The translations under genes and the position numbers were made by a program. The notes beneath the pieces are model-generated. The model worked only from the letters and a program-made list of their open reading frames with translations, had not been told where the DNA came from and searched no databases. From Bacteroidales bacterium (GTDB taxonomy: Bacteria > Bacteroidota > Bacteroidia > Bacteroidales > UBA932), in the NCBI GenBank assembly GCA_017477245.1, contig JAFUWY010000039.1:61753-125752 (forward strand): a stretch of 64,000 nt of DNA, given 5' to 3'. Positions 31,317 to 39,892 of the stretch are shown here, piece by piece; within the stretch, counting starts at the first letter, position 1; every line of letters begins with the position of its first letter.

Positions 31317-34145
31317 ATGGAAGAAGAGAACATCATCACCGAGGAAGAAATCATCGACGAGGACAAGGAAGTATCGGAAGAAGCTGAAGAATCAGGCCGT
31401 TACGACAAGCTGCTGGAGAGCGACGCACACAAGTTCAAGCTCTCCGGCATGTTCAAGGACTGGTACCTGGACTATGCCTCCTACGTGATCCTGCACCGGG
31501 CCGTCCCCCACATCGTGGACGGTCTCAAGCCCGTGCAGCGCCGCGTCCTCCACGCGATGTACCGGATGGACGACGGCGCCTACACCAAGGTCGCCAACAT
31601 CGTGGGCCAGGCCATGCAGTACCACCCCCACGGCGACGCATCCATCCTCGGCGCCCTCGTCCAGCTCGGGCAAAAAGGCTTCACCGTCGACTGCCAGGGC
31701 AACTGGGGCAACATCCTCACCGGCGACTCCAACGCCGCGCCGCGATACATCGAGGCGCGCCTGAGCAAGTTCGCCAAGGAGGTGGTGTTCGACCCGAAGG
31801 TCACCCACTGGATGAACTCCTACGACGGGCGCAACCAGGAGCCCACCGAGCTCCCGGTCCGCTTCCCGCTCCTGCTCGCGCAGGGTACGGAAGGCATCGG
31901 CGTGGGTCTCGCCTCCAAGATCCTCCCGCACAACTTCAACGAACTGCTCGACGCCTCCGTGGCGATCCTCGAGGGCAAGCCCTACGAGATCTATCCCGAC
32001 TTCCCCACCGGCGGCTTCGCCGACTGCAGCAAGTACCTCGCCGGCCGCCGCGGCGGCTCCGTCAAGGTCCGCGCCCGCATCGAGAAGATCGACAAGAACA
32101 CCATCGCCATCACGGAGATCCCCTACGGCAAGTACACCAAGGACCTCATCGACTCCATCCTCAAGGCCAAGGACAAGGGCAAGATCAAGATCAAGAAGAT
32201 CGAGGACATGACCACGGACAAGGTGGACATCCTCATCCACCTGCCCAACGACGTCTCGCCCGACAAGACCATCGACGCGCTCTACGCGTTCACGGACTGC
32301 GAGATCAACATCGCCCCCAACGCCTGCGTGATCAAGGACAACAAGCCGCAGTTCCTCACAGTCAACGACATCCTCGAGTACGGCACCTTCCACACCCGCG
32401 ACATCCTCCTGCAGGAGCTGCAGATCAAGCTCGACGAGCTCGAGGCCGACTGGCACTACAGCTCCCTGGAGCGCATCTTCTTCGAGAACCGCATCTACAA
32501 GGTCCTCGAGCAGGACCAGAAGGACTGGGATACCCAGATCCAGGACATCTTCACCCAGATGAAGATGTACCAGGACCTCTTCCGCCGCGAGATCGTCCTC
32601 GACGACATCCTCAAGCTCGTGGAGAAGCCGGTCCGCAAGATCTCCAAGTTCGACACCAAGGCCATCGACGAGAAGATCCTGGCCCTGGAAGACCAGATGA
32701 AGGCCGTGCGCGACGACATCGAGCACATCGACCGCTACACCATCAACTGGTTCAAGACCCTCAAGAAGAAATACGGCAAGGATTACCCGCGCCGCACCGA
32801 GCTCACGGGCTTCGAGACCATCGCCGCCACCAAGGTCGTCAACAACAACGCCAAGCTCCAGGCCAACCTCGCCGAAGGCTTCGTGGGCATCGGCCTCAAG
32901 CGCGACGACGGCGGCGAGTACATCTGCGACTGCTCCGACCTCTCCGAGATCATCGTCATCGGCAAGGACGGCAAGTACCGCATCACCAAGGTGGAGGACA
33001 AGGCCTTCTTCGGCAAGGACCTGTTGTACGTGGGCCTGTTCAACCGCGGCGACACCCGCACCATCTACAACGTCATCTACCGCGTGGGCAAGAGTTCGGT
33101 CTACTTCGCCAAGCGCTTCGCCATCACCTCCGTCACGCGCGACAAGGAATACGACATCACCACCGGCGAGCCCGGCTCGCAGATCGTCTGGTTCACGGCC
33201 AACCACAACGGCGAAGCCGAGACCGTGCGCGTGTCCCTCCGGCCCAAGCCGAAGCTCAAGAAGACCAGCCTCGAGTACGACTTCTCCGAGCTGGGCATCA
33301 AGAGCAAGACGGCGCGCGGCAACCTGGTGACCAAGAACGCCATCCGCACCATCACCCTCAAGAGCAAGGGCGTCAGCACCATCGCCGGCAAGGACATCTG
33401 GTACGACGCCGACATCCAGAAGCTCAACGAAGACGGCCACGGCCAGTACCTCGGCCAGTTCGAAGAGGGCGACAAGGTGCTCGCCGTCTTCCGCAACGGC
33501 ACCTTCTACACCACGTCCTTCGACCTGGTCAACAAATACCAGGGCGACGTGCTCTTCATCGAGAAGTTCGACCCCGACAAGACCTTCACCGCCCTCTACT
33601 GGGACGGCGGTGTCAAGAGCTTCTACGTCAAGCGCTTCTCCTTCGTGCTGAGCGACAACACCCCGGTCAGTTTCATCTCCGACGCCCCGAAATCCTACCT
33701 GGAGGAGATCAGCGGCGACACCCACCCGCGCTACGAGATCGTCTGGAAGCTCGAGGACAAGGAGCCGGAGGTCATCGTGGCCGAAGAATGGATCGCCAAG
33801 AAGGGCATCGCCGCCAAGGGCAAGAAATGCGCCGAGCGCGGCGAGGTCAAGACCGTCCGCTTCACCGATCCGATTCCTGACGAGCAGGAGATCCCTGATG
33901 AGGTCGGGGATGACGCGAATGACGGATCGGATGACAACGGCAACTCCGGGCCTGACGGCAATCCATCGCCCGACAGCAGTCATTCCGGGCTTGACCCGGA
34001 ATCTCCCGCCGGACCGGCCGCCGCTCCCGCCACACCGGCAGCTCCTCCCGTCATTCCGGCTGCAGAGCCGGAACCCCAGTCCGCCGACCTCGACGCCGTC
34101 CCGGACTTCCCGGGCGGCCTCTTCGACGAGCCGACGCTGTTCTGA
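31317..34145 (+). CDS. parC: DNA topoisomerase IV subunit A with palindrome-derived C-terminal tail
   Basis: 942 residues, six bases after era. The winged-helix/tower core is clear: YASYVILHRAVPHIVDGLKP near residue 50, QAMQYHPHGDASILG near 100, the catalytic Tyr in NAAPRYIEARLSKF near 144 and ELPVRFPLLLAQGTEGIGVG near 185. The beta-pinwheel C-terminal domain runs from about 530. The paired partner (ParE) is not in the window. Quinolone-determinant serine is Ala here (HPHGDAS), as I recall for this Bacteroidota lineage. Residues from about 850 are low-complexity and contain three palindromic elements. A GyrA label is less likely given the CTD. Confidence 0.88.
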   Translation: MEEENIITEEEIIDEDKEVSEEAEESGRYDKLLESDAHKFKLSGMFKDWYLDYASYVILHRAVPHIVDGLKPVQRRVLHAMYRMDDGAYTKVANIVGQAMQYHPHGDASILGALVQLGQKGFTVDCQGNWGNILTGDSNAAPRYIEARLSKFAKEVVFDPKVTHWMNSYDGRNQEPTELPVRFPLLLAQGTEGIGVGLASKILPHNFNELLDASVAILEGKPYEIYPDFPTGGFADCSKYLAGRRGGSVKVRARIEKIDKNTIAITEIPYGKYTKDLIDSILKAKDKGKIKIKKIEDMTTDKVDILIHLPNDVSPDKTIDALYAFTDCEINIAPNACVIKDNKPQFLTVNDILEYGTFHTRDILLQELQIKLDELEADWHYSSLERIFFENRIYKVLEQDQKDWDTQIQDIFTQMKMYQDLFRREIVLDDILKLVEKPVRKISKFDTKAIDEKILALEDQMKAVRDDIEHIDRYTINWFKTLKKKYGKDYPRRTELTGFETIAATKVVNNNAKLQANLAEGFVGIGLKRDDGGEYICDCSDLSEIIVIGKDGKYRITKVEDKAFFGKDLLYVGLFNRGDTRTIYNVIYRVGKSSVYFAKRFAITSVTRDKEYDITTGEPGSQIVWFTANHNGEAETVRVSLRPKPKLKKTSLEYDFSELGIKSKTARGNLVTKNAIRTITLKSKGVSTIAGKDIWYDADIQKLNEDGHGQYLGQFEEGDKVLAVFRNGTFYTTSFDLVNKYQGDVLFIEKFDPDKTFTALYWDGGVKSFYVKRFSFVLSDNTPVSFISDAPKSYLEEISGDTHPRYEIVWKLEDKEPEVIVAEEWIAKKGIAAKGKKCAERGEVKTVRFTDPIPDEQEIPDEVGDDANDGSDDNGNSGPDGNPSPDSSHSGLDPESPAGPAAAPATPAAPPVIPAAEPEPQSADLDAVPDFPGGLFDEPTLF
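33887..33914. repeat. Palindromic element 1 in parC tail, minus orientation
   Basis: Arms ATCCCTGA (33891-33898) and TCGGGGAT (33904-33911) pair at 7 of 8 positions around a 5-base loop. On the minus strand it starts GTCAT and ends ATCTCC, the family signature, but opposite in orientation to the copy at 33979. Confidence 0.6.
33979..34008. repeat. Palindromic element 2 in parC tail, plus orientation
   Basis: Arms ATTCCGGG (33982-33989) and CCCGGAAT (33995-34002) are perfect around loop CTTGA. It starts with GTCATTC and ends GAATCTCCCGCC, as does the truA copy on its coding strand. It encodes SGLDPESPA in frame. Confidence 0.8.
34050..34076. repeat. Palindromic element 3 in parC tail
   Basis: Arms TTCCGGCT (34054-34061) and AGCCGGAA (34066-34073) are perfect around loop GCAG. 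It starts GTCATTCC like element 2 but ends in ACCCC rather than ATCTCC, so it may belong to a sister subfamily. Confidence 0.65.
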
Positions 34146-34185
34146 TCCGCTCCGTCCACAAATCACGCCCTTTTTAAGGACAGAA

Positions 34186-34230
34186 CCACAAAAAACCGCC
34201 TCCCATCCACACCGGGGGCGGTTTTTGTGG
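34186..34230. terminator. Bidirectional terminator between parC and recJ
   Basis: CCACAAAAAACCGCC (34186-34200) pairs with GGCGGTTTTTGTGG (34217-34230) with one bulge, giving A-tract/stem/T-tract for both convergent genes. Confidence 0.85.
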
Positions 34231-34296
34231 ATGGAACCACCTTAAAACCAATACATGGACAAGGGCAAAAGGAGATTGATTCCTCCTCAAAGATTG

Positions 34297-36030
34297 CTAA
34301 AGTAAATCCTCCCGCTCGCGCATGTCCCGGATGCGGAGCTGGATGGAGGAGGAGCCGCGATAGTAGTTCTCCACGATGGCGTAGCAGACGTCCACGGGGT
34401 TGCCCTCGCGGATGTAGTCGTAGTAATCCGCCATGTTGAAGGCGATGGCCGGGATCTGGTGGTAGGGCTGCGACTCCTGGATGAGGTCGAGTTTGAGATG
34501 CACGCCGCCGGCGCCCACCTTGCGGCCCGAGCCGGCGTCGTAGACGTTCTCCGTGACGAAGATCGGATTGTTGTTGCCGGGGCCGAAGGGCTGGAACTGC
34601 TTGAGGATGCGGGAGAACTTGGGGGTGATCTGCGCGAAGTCGAGCTTGGCGTCCACCTCCACGATCGGAATCAGCATCTCGGAGGTGACCTTGCCGGCGA
34701 TGAAGGCATCCATCCGGCGGGCGAACTCCTGTACATTCTCCTCCTTGAGGGTCAGGCCGGCGGCGTAGACGTGGCCGCCGAAATTCTCCAGCAGGTCGGC
34801 GCAGCTCTCGATGGCCTCGTAGAGGTCGAAACCGGCGATGCTGCGGGCAGAGCCCGTGACGAATCCGTTGGACTTGGTCAGCACGACCGTGGGCTTGTAG
34901 TAGGCCTCCACAAGCCGGGAGGCTACGATCCCCACCACGCCCTTGCTCCACTTGGGATTGTAGACGATGGTGGCGTTCTCGTGGGCGAGGCAGGAGCCCG
35001 CCTGGACCATCTCCAGGGCTTCCTGGGTAATCTCGCGGTCGATGTTCTTGCGCTCGTTGTTGTTCTCGTTGATCTTCTCGCCGATCAGCATCGCCGTGCG
35101 GGTGTCCGTGGCCTTGAGGAGCTCCACGGCCAGCCGGCCGGACTCCATGCGCCCGGCGGCATTGATGCGCGGGCCGATCTTGAAGACGATGTCGTCGATG
35201 GAGATGTGGCCGGGCTCGAGGTTGGACAGGGTGATCATGGCGGCGAGGCCCTTGCAGGGGTTCTCGTTGAGCTGCTTGAGGCCGAAGTGCGCCAGCACGC
35301 GGTTCTCCCCCACCATGGTCACGAGGTCGGAGGAGATGCTGACCACCAGCAGGTCCAGCAGCGGGATCAGGGTCTCGAAGGGGACGCCGAACTGCTTGGA
35401 ATAGGCCTGCACGAGCTTGAAGCCCACGCCGCACCCGGACAGGTCGTCGAAGGGATAGTGGCAGTCCTCGCGCTTGGGGTCCAGCACCGCCACGGCGGCG
35501 GGGAGCGCCTCGCCCGGGAGATGGTGGTCGCAGATGATGACCTCCAGCCCCTTGCTGCGGGCGTACTCCACCTTGTCGACAGCCTTGATGCCGCAGTCCA
35601 GGGTGATGATGAGCCCGAAACCGCCGTCGGCGGCCCAGTCGATGCTCTTGTAGGACACGCCGTAGCCCTCGTCGTAGCGGTCGGGGATGTAGAAGTCGAC
35701 CTTGTCGGTGAAGCGCTGGATGAACGAGTAGACGAGCGCGACGGCCGTCGTGCCGTCCACGTCGTAGTCGCCGTAGACGAGGATCTTCTCGCCGGAAGTG
35801 ATGGCGCGGTGCAGCCGCTCCACGGCCACGTCCATGTCCTTCATCAGGAACGGATCGTGCAGCGCATCCAGGCTCGGGCGGAAGAAGGCGCGCGCCTGCT
35901 CGAAGGTCTCGACGCCGCGCTTGACAAGCAGTTCGGCCAGCACCTTGTCGATGCCGACCTCCGTGGAAAGCCGCTCGACCTTGGCGGGATCGGCCGGCTC
36001 CTTCAGGATCCACTTGCATTCTTTGCCCAT
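34297..36030 (-). CDS. recJ: Single-stranded-DNA-specific exonuclease RecJ
   Basis: 577 residues from the ATG at 36030. The open frame continues upstream through antisense lysS, but the start is set by MGKECKWIL and the promoter box just before it. DHH-family motifs: VYGDYDVDGTTA near residue 87, ITLDCGIKAVDKVEYA near 140, CDHHLPGE near 165, and the DHHA1 region IGPRINAAGRMESG near 290. RecJ degrades ssDNA 5' to 3' in RecF-pathway recombination and mismatch repair. It is divergent from lysS with only 42 bases between starts. Confidence 0.96.
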   Translation of the reverse strand: MGKECKWILKEPADPAKVERLSTEVGIDKVLAELLVKRGVETFEQARAFFRPSLDALHDPFLMKDMDVAVERLHRAITSGEKILVYGDYDVDGTTAVALVYSFIQRFTDKVDFYIPDRYDEGYGVSYKSIDWAADGGFGLIITLDCGIKAVDKVEYARSKGLEVIICDHHLPGEALPAAVAVLDPKREDCHYPFDDLSGCGVGFKLVQAYSKQFGVPFETLIPLLDLLVVSISSDLVTMVGENRVLAHFGLKQLNENPCKGLAAMITLSNLEPGHISIDDIVFKIGPRINAAGRMESGRLAVELLKATDTRTAMLIGEKINENNNERKNIDREITQEALEMVQAGSCLAHENATIVYNPKWSKGVVGIVASRLVEAYYKPTVVLTKSNGFVTGSARSIAGFDLYEAIESCADLLENFGGHVYAAGLTLKEENVQEFARRMDAFIAGKVTSEMLIPIVEVDAKLDFAQITPKFSRILKQFQPFGPGNNNPIFVTENVYDAGSGRKVGAGGVHLKLDLIQESQPYHQIPAIAFNMADYYDYIREGNPVDVCYAIVENYYRGSSSIQLRIRDMREREDLL

Positions 36031-36036
36031 ATCACA

Positions 36037-36044
36037 CAAAGATA
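36037..36044 (-). promoter_or_regulatory. Promoter -7 box TATCTTTG for recJ
   Basis: Exact TAnnTTTG on the minus strand, 7 bases before the recJ ATG. The leader would be almost absent. Confidence 0.5.
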
Positions 36045-36057
36045 CGAAATATTTTCG

Positions 36058-36065
36058 TAATTTTG
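36058..36065 (+). promoter_or_regulatory. Promoter -7 box TAATTTTG for lysS
   Basis: Exact TAnnTTTG on the plus strand, 8 bases before the lysS ATG and only 14 bases from the oppositely directed recJ box. Confidence 0.5.
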
Positions 36066-36072
36066 CGGCATT

Positions 36073-37614
36073 ATGGCAGAATATAGCGAACAAGAACTGA
36101 TCCGCCGCGAGTCGCTGGCGAAACTGAGAGAATTGGGAATCGAACCGTATCCGGCAGCCGAATATCCGGTCAATGCCACTGCGGAGCAGATCCTGAAGGA
36201 ATATGATCCCGAAAAGGGCAACCTGCAGGACATCTGCATCGCCGGCCGCCTGATGAGCCGGCGCATCATGGGCGCCGCCTCCTTCGGCGAACTCCAGGAC
36301 GAGACCGGACGCATCCAGGTCTACGTCAAGCGGGACGAGATCTGTCCGGGCGAGGACAAGACGATGTACAACACCGTCTGGAAGAAACTCATGGACATCG
36401 GCGATATCGTGGGCATCAAGGGCTTCGCCTTCATCACCCAGACCGGCCAGCTCAGCGTGCACGCCAAGGAGCTGACCCTGCTGAGCAAGTCGCTGCGCGT
36501 CCTGCCGATCGTCAAGGAGCAGGACGGCCAGGTGTTCGACGCCTTCACGGACCCGGAGCTGCGCTACCGCCAGCGCTACGTGGACCTGATCGTGAACCCG
36601 CAGGTCAAGGATACCTTCATCAAGCGCGCGAAGATCATCTCCACGATGCGCGAGTACTTCAACGAAGCCGGCTGTCTCGAGGTCGAGACCCCGATCCTGC
36701 AGGGCATCCCGGGCGGCGCCACGGCGCGTCCGTTCATCACGCACCACAACGCGCTGGACATCCCCCTGTACCTGCGCATCGCCAACGAGCTGTACCTCAA
36801 GCGCCTGATCGTGGGCGGCTACAGCGGCGTCTACGAGTTCGCCAAGGATTTCCGCAACGAGGGCATGGACAAGACCCACAACCCCGAGTTCACCTGCATG
36901 GAGATCTACGTGGCCTACAAGGACTACAACTGGATGATGAAGTTCGTGGAGACGATGCTTGCCAAGGTCTCCAACGCCGTCAACGGCACCACGAAGGTGA
37001 AGATCGGGGAGAACGAGGTGGACTTCGGCGGCACCTACCGCCGCCTGCCGATCCTCGACGCCATCAAGGAATACGCCGGCGTGGACGTGAGCGGGATGGA
37101 CGAGGATGAGCTGCGCGCCACCTGCAACCGCCTGCACGTCGAGATCGAGCCTTCCATGGGTAAGGGCAAGCTGATCGATGCCATCTTCGGCACCTTCTGC
37201 GAGGACAAGCTCATCCAGCCGACCTTCATCATCGACTACCCGGTGGAGATGTCCCCGCTGACCAAGCGCCACCGCAACAACCCGGCGCTCACCGAGCGTT
37301 TCGAGCTGTTCGTCTGCGGCAAGGAGCTGGCCAACGCCTACTCCGAGCTCAACGACCCGGTCGACCAGCTGGAGCGGTTCGAGGAGCAGGCCCGCCTCAA
37401 GAGCAAGGGCGACGACGAGGCCATGTACATCGACATGGATTTCGTCCGTGCACTCGAATACGGCATGCCGCCGACCTCGGGCCTGGGCATGGGCATCGAC
37501 CGCCTGACCATGTTCATGACCGGGCAGACCACCATCCAGGATGTCCTTTTCTTCCCGCAGATGCGGCCGGAGAAGGTCCTCAAGAAAGAAAACAAGGAAC
37601 AGCAGGCCGAGTAA
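36073..37614 (+). CDS. lysS: Lysyl-tRNA synthetase, class II
   Basis: 513 residues. The anticodon-binding OB domain at the N-terminus carries [20 protein letters not shown] near residue 57. Class II catalytic motifs are [20 protein letters not shown] (motif 2, near 260) and [19 protein letters not shown] (motif 3, near 470). The HIGH/KMSKS signatures of class I LysRS are absent. Its stop overlaps the next start by one base (TAATG). Confidence 0.97.
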   Translation: MAEYSEQELIRRESLAKLRELGIEPYPAAEYPVNATAEQILKEYDPEKGNLQDICIAGRLMSRRIMGAASFGELQDETGRIQVYVKRDEICPGEDKTMYNTVWKKLMDIGDIVGIKGFAFITQTGQLSVHAKELTLLSKSLRVLPIVKEQDGQVFDAFTDPELRYRQRYVDLIVNPQVKDTFIKRAKIISTMREYFNEAGCLEVETPILQGIPGGATARPFITHHNALDIPLYLRIANELYLKRLIVGGYSGVYEFAKDFRNEGMDKTHNPEFTCMEIYVAYKDYNWMMKFVETMLAKVSNAVNGTTKVKIGENEVDFGGTYRRLPILDAIKEYAGVDVSGMDEDELRATCNRLHVEIEPSMGKGKLIDAIFGTFCEDKLIQPTFIIDYPVEMSPLTKRHRNNPALTERFELFVCGKELANAYSELNDPVDQLERFEEQARLKSKGDDEAMYIDMDFVRALEYGMPPTSGLGMGIDRLTMFMTGQTTIQDVLFFPQMRPEKVLKKENKEQQAE

Positions 37615-38663
37615 TGGCTGAAATCATCACTTCGCCTTCGAATCCGAAGGTCAAACAGCTCCTCGCGCTGCAGCAGAAGTCTTCTGCGCGGCGCGAGCGC
37701 GGTCTTTTCGTGGTCGAAGGCCGGCGCGAGCTCCAGCATTGCATCGACGCCGGTTTTATCATCGATACGATCTTCGTCTGCCCAACACTGTCTGAGACAG
37801 CTCCGCTGCACGGGGGCTCTCCCCTGCCGGACTTCGCTTCGCTCATCCCACCGCTGCGCTTCGCTGGCGGTCCCCCCGTTCACGAGGCCACGGGCGGCCA
37901 CGGTCCTGCAGGGGAGAGCCCCCGTTCCGCTGCGCCTGCTGCCGAAGCGGAGACGGCAGCTGCCTCTCCAGCCCGTAGCCACCCTCGGCTCCGTAAGAGG
38001 GAGGGGCCCGCTGCCGAAGGCAGTGGGAGGGGTCCGGCGCAGCCGGACGGCTGGAGAGGCAGGCTGCCGCGAAGCGAAGGGCAGACGAAGGTGTTTGAGG
38101 TCAGCGAAGAGGTGTACCGGAAGATTTCGTATCGTGAGGGGACGGAGGGCGTGATGGCGGAAGTCAAAGTGCCGGAGCGGAAGCTGGAGGGGCTGGAACT
38201 GCCTGAAAACCCGCTGGTGATGGTCCTCGAGTCCGTCGAGAAACCGGGCAACCTCGGGGCGGTGCTGCGCAGCGCCGACGCCGCTGGGGCCGACGCCGTG
38301 CTGGTCTGCGACCCGCTCACGGACCTGTGGAACCCGAACCTCATCCGCGCCTCGGTCGGCGCCGTGTTCACGGTGCCGTGCGTCACGTGCTCCTCGCAGG
38401 AAGCCATCGACTGGCTCAAGGCCCGCGGAATCCGCATCCTGACGGCCCAGCTGCAGGACTCCTCCCTCTACTACGACTGCGACATGACCGTCGGCACGGC
38501 CCTGGTGATGGGTACGGAAGCTACCGGCCTGACGCCCCGGTGGCGGCAGGCGGCCGACGCGCACATCCGCATCCCCATGCTCGGCGCCCTGGACTCCCTC
38601 AACGTGTCCGTATCGGCCGCCATCCTCCTTTTCGAAGCCGTCAGACAACGCCGGAATGGATAG
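37614..38663 (+). CDS. TrmH/SpoU family RNA 2'-O-methyltransferase with about 90-residue palindrome-derived insertion
   Basis: 349 residues against about 250-260 for typical relatives. The N-terminal substrate-binding domain (ITSPSNPKVKQLLALQQKSS) and C-terminal SPOUT knot are intact: ESVEKPGNLGAVLRSADAAG near 203, NPNLIRASVGAVFTVP near 241, MGTEATGL near 301 and IRIPMLGALDSLNVSVSAAI near 320, where the knotted SAM site lies. Between ISDTIFVC-type strand (residue 60) and KVFEVSEEVYRKIS (about 157) sits a Pro/Gly/Ala/Arg-rich stretch. It is encoded by two 116-bp inverted-repeat elements kept in frame. Target is probably a 23S rRNA ribose, not assignable. The stop lies inside aroE. Confidence 0.88.
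   Translation: MAEIITSPSNPKVKQLLALQQKSSARRERGLFVVEGRRELQHCIDAGFIIDTIFVCPTLSETAPLHGGSPLPDFASLIPPLRFAGGPPVHEATGGHGPAGESPRSAAPAAEAETAAASPARSHPRLRKREGPAAEGSGRGPAQPDGWRGRLPRSEGQTKVFEVSEEVYRKISYREGTEGVMAEVKVPERKLEGLELPENPLVMVLESVEKPGNLGAVLRSADAAGADAVLVCDPLTDLWNPNLIRASVGAVFTVPCVTCSSQEAIDWLKARGIRILTAQLQDSSLYYDCDMTVGTALVMGTEATGLTPRWRQAADAHIRIPMLGALDSLNVSVSAAILLFEAVRQRRNG
37810..37925. repeat. 116-bp inverted-repeat element A inside the methyltransferase gene
   Basis: Terminal arms ACGGGGGCTCTCCCCTGC (37810-37827) and its exact reverse complement (37908-37925). A 7-base direct repeat CCGCTGC flanks it at 37803-37809 and 37927-37933, a possible target duplication. The core is similar to element B read on the other strand. 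Confidence 0.85.
37954..38069. repeat. 116-bp inverted-repeat element B inside the methyltransferase gene
   Basis: Left arm CGGCAGCTGCCTCTCCAGCC (37954-37973) pairs with 38049-38069 with a single bulged base. Same total length as element A and a core alignable to A in inverted orientation (shared pieces such as CCCAC, CTTCG, GGCCCC, ACGG). Confidence 0.8.
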
Positions 38664-39324
38664 ATTCGGACTCATCGGCCACCCCATCGGCCACTCCCTC
38701 AGCCCCCGGCTGTTCACCGCCGGCTACGCCGGCCGGCACCCCTACGACCTCATCGAAACCCCGGATTTCGGCGAAGCCTGGGAGCGGTTCCTGGCCGGCT
38801 ACAAGGCCATCAACGTCACGGCCCCCTTCAAGGGCGACGCCTTCGCACGGGCGGACTGGAAGAGCCCCGAGTGCGTGCGCACCGGCGCCACCAACCTGGT
38901 CGTCCGGACCCCGGAAGGGCTCAAGGCCTATAATTCAGATTACCTGGGCGTGCGCGCCATCCTCGAGCCGCTCGGCCGCGGGACCGCCGCCGTGATCGGC
39001 TACGGCGGGGCGGGCAAGGCCGCGCTCGCCGCCGCCGAAGACCTCGGATTCAGCTGCACGCTCTACCGCCACGCGGAGATCGCCGGCGGCGTGGCTGCCG
39101 ACGTGATCATCTACACGCTGCCGCGCTTCGTCGAGGGCGCCGGCCGGCTCGACTGCGCCCACCTGCTCGAAGCCAACTACCGCGACGCCTGCCTCGCCGG
39201 CCACCCCGGCTACATCCCGGGGACCGAGTGGCTCCTGCAGCAGGCTGTCACCGGCTACGTCCTGATGACCGGCGAGCAGCCCGACGCAGCCGCGATGCGC
39301 GAGGCCATAACGGGCTCTATCTAA
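38656..39324 (+). CDS. aroE: Shikimate dehydrogenase
   Basis: 222 residues, shorter than the usual 245-280. The start overlaps the methyltransferase by eight bases. It reduces 3-dehydroshikimate with NADPH. Seen: LIGHPIGHSLSP (substrate loop), the catalytic Lys in INVTAPFKGDAF near residue 55, the Asp in YNSDYLGV near 95, and the dinucleotide loop GYGGAGKAALAA near 115. The NADP-binding domain is compact: the usual NRT motif is reduced to LYRHAEIAG. It faces aroK, the next shikimate-pathway step, and the two stops overlap by eight bases. Confidence 0.9.
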   Translation: MDRFGLIGHPIGHSLSPRLFTAGYAGRHPYDLIETPDFGEAWERFLAGYKAINVTAPFKGDAFARADWKSPECVRTGATNLVVRTPEGLKAYNSDYLGVRAILEPLGRGTAAVIGYGGAGKAALAAAEDLGFSCTLYRHAEIAGGVAADVIIYTLPRFVEGAGRLDCAHLLEANYRDACLAGHPGYIPGTEWLLQQAVTGYVLMTGEQPDAAAMREAITGSI

Positions 39325-39814
39325 GGATTTCAAGGATTTCTTCAGCCACCCCGCCCGGGGTCCTGCCGTCGGTATCGACGGCGAAAGGGGCCTGGGCGTA
39401 AACCGGCGTACGCGCCGCGAAGAGCGCATCGGCGTCCCGGAAGAGGGGCCGGGAGGCATCGGCGGCGCCGAGCCGTTCCCGGATGGTCTCCAGGCGGGTG
39501 CGCAGCCACACGCAACGGGTGCGGGCGAAGACCAGCGCACGGGCCTCCGGCCGGGTCAGGGCCCCGCCGCCGAGGGCGAGGACGGTGTCGCCGCCGCGGG
39601 CGTCCGCCTCGTCGAGCACGGCACGGAGCGCCGCCAGCTCGACGGCCCGGAAGGCCTCCTCCCCGCCGTCCGCGAAGATCTCCGGTATCGGACGGCCTTC
39701 ACGTTCAACGATTTCGGCGTCCAGGTCGACCAGACGGGCTCCCAGCCGGGAGGCGAGTTCCCGGCCCGTGCTGCTCTTGCCGCAGCCCATGAATCCTGTC
39801 AGGGAGATGATCAT
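39317..39814 (-). CDS. aroK: Shikimate kinase
   Basis: 165 residues from the ATG at 39814, which gives the normal MIISLTGFMGCGKSS start; a longer frame upstream is not needed. Walker A is GFMGCGKSST near residue 7, the shikimate-binding Asp in LVDLDAEIVEREG near 30, Arg in FRAVE, the GGG motif LALGGGALTRPEA near 77 and the lid SRPLFRDADAL near 117. It phosphorylates shikimate using ATP. Convergent with aroE. Confidence 0.95.
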   Translation of the reverse strand: MIISLTGFMGCGKSSTGRELASRLGARLVDLDAEIVEREGRPIPEIFADGGEEAFRAVELAALRAVLDEADARGGDTVLALGGGALTRPEARALVFARTRCVWLRTRLETIRERLGAADASRPLFRDADALFAARTPVYAQAPFAVDTDGRTPGGVAEEILEILR

Positions 39815-39833
39815 TTTCGTGCAACTTGTCGGA

Positions 39834-39841
39834 CAAAGATA
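39834..39841 (-). promoter_or_regulatory. Promoter -7 box TATCTTTG for aroK
   Basis: Exact TAnnTTTG on the minus strand, 20 bases before the aroK start. Confidence 0.5.
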
Positions 39842-39892
39842 ACTGCAATTCGGCAAAAAATCCCTATCTTGTGAGACTAAATTTTATGTATT

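Noticed and set aside
36031-37272. Upstream extension of the recJ frame through antisense lysS
   Set aside because: lysS is certain on the other strand and the recJ start at 36030 has a promoter box and the conserved N-terminus.
37810-38069. Insertion sequence with transposase in the methyltransferase gene
   Set aside because: Only inverted repeats of 116 bp are present; there is no room for a transposase and the host frame is open.
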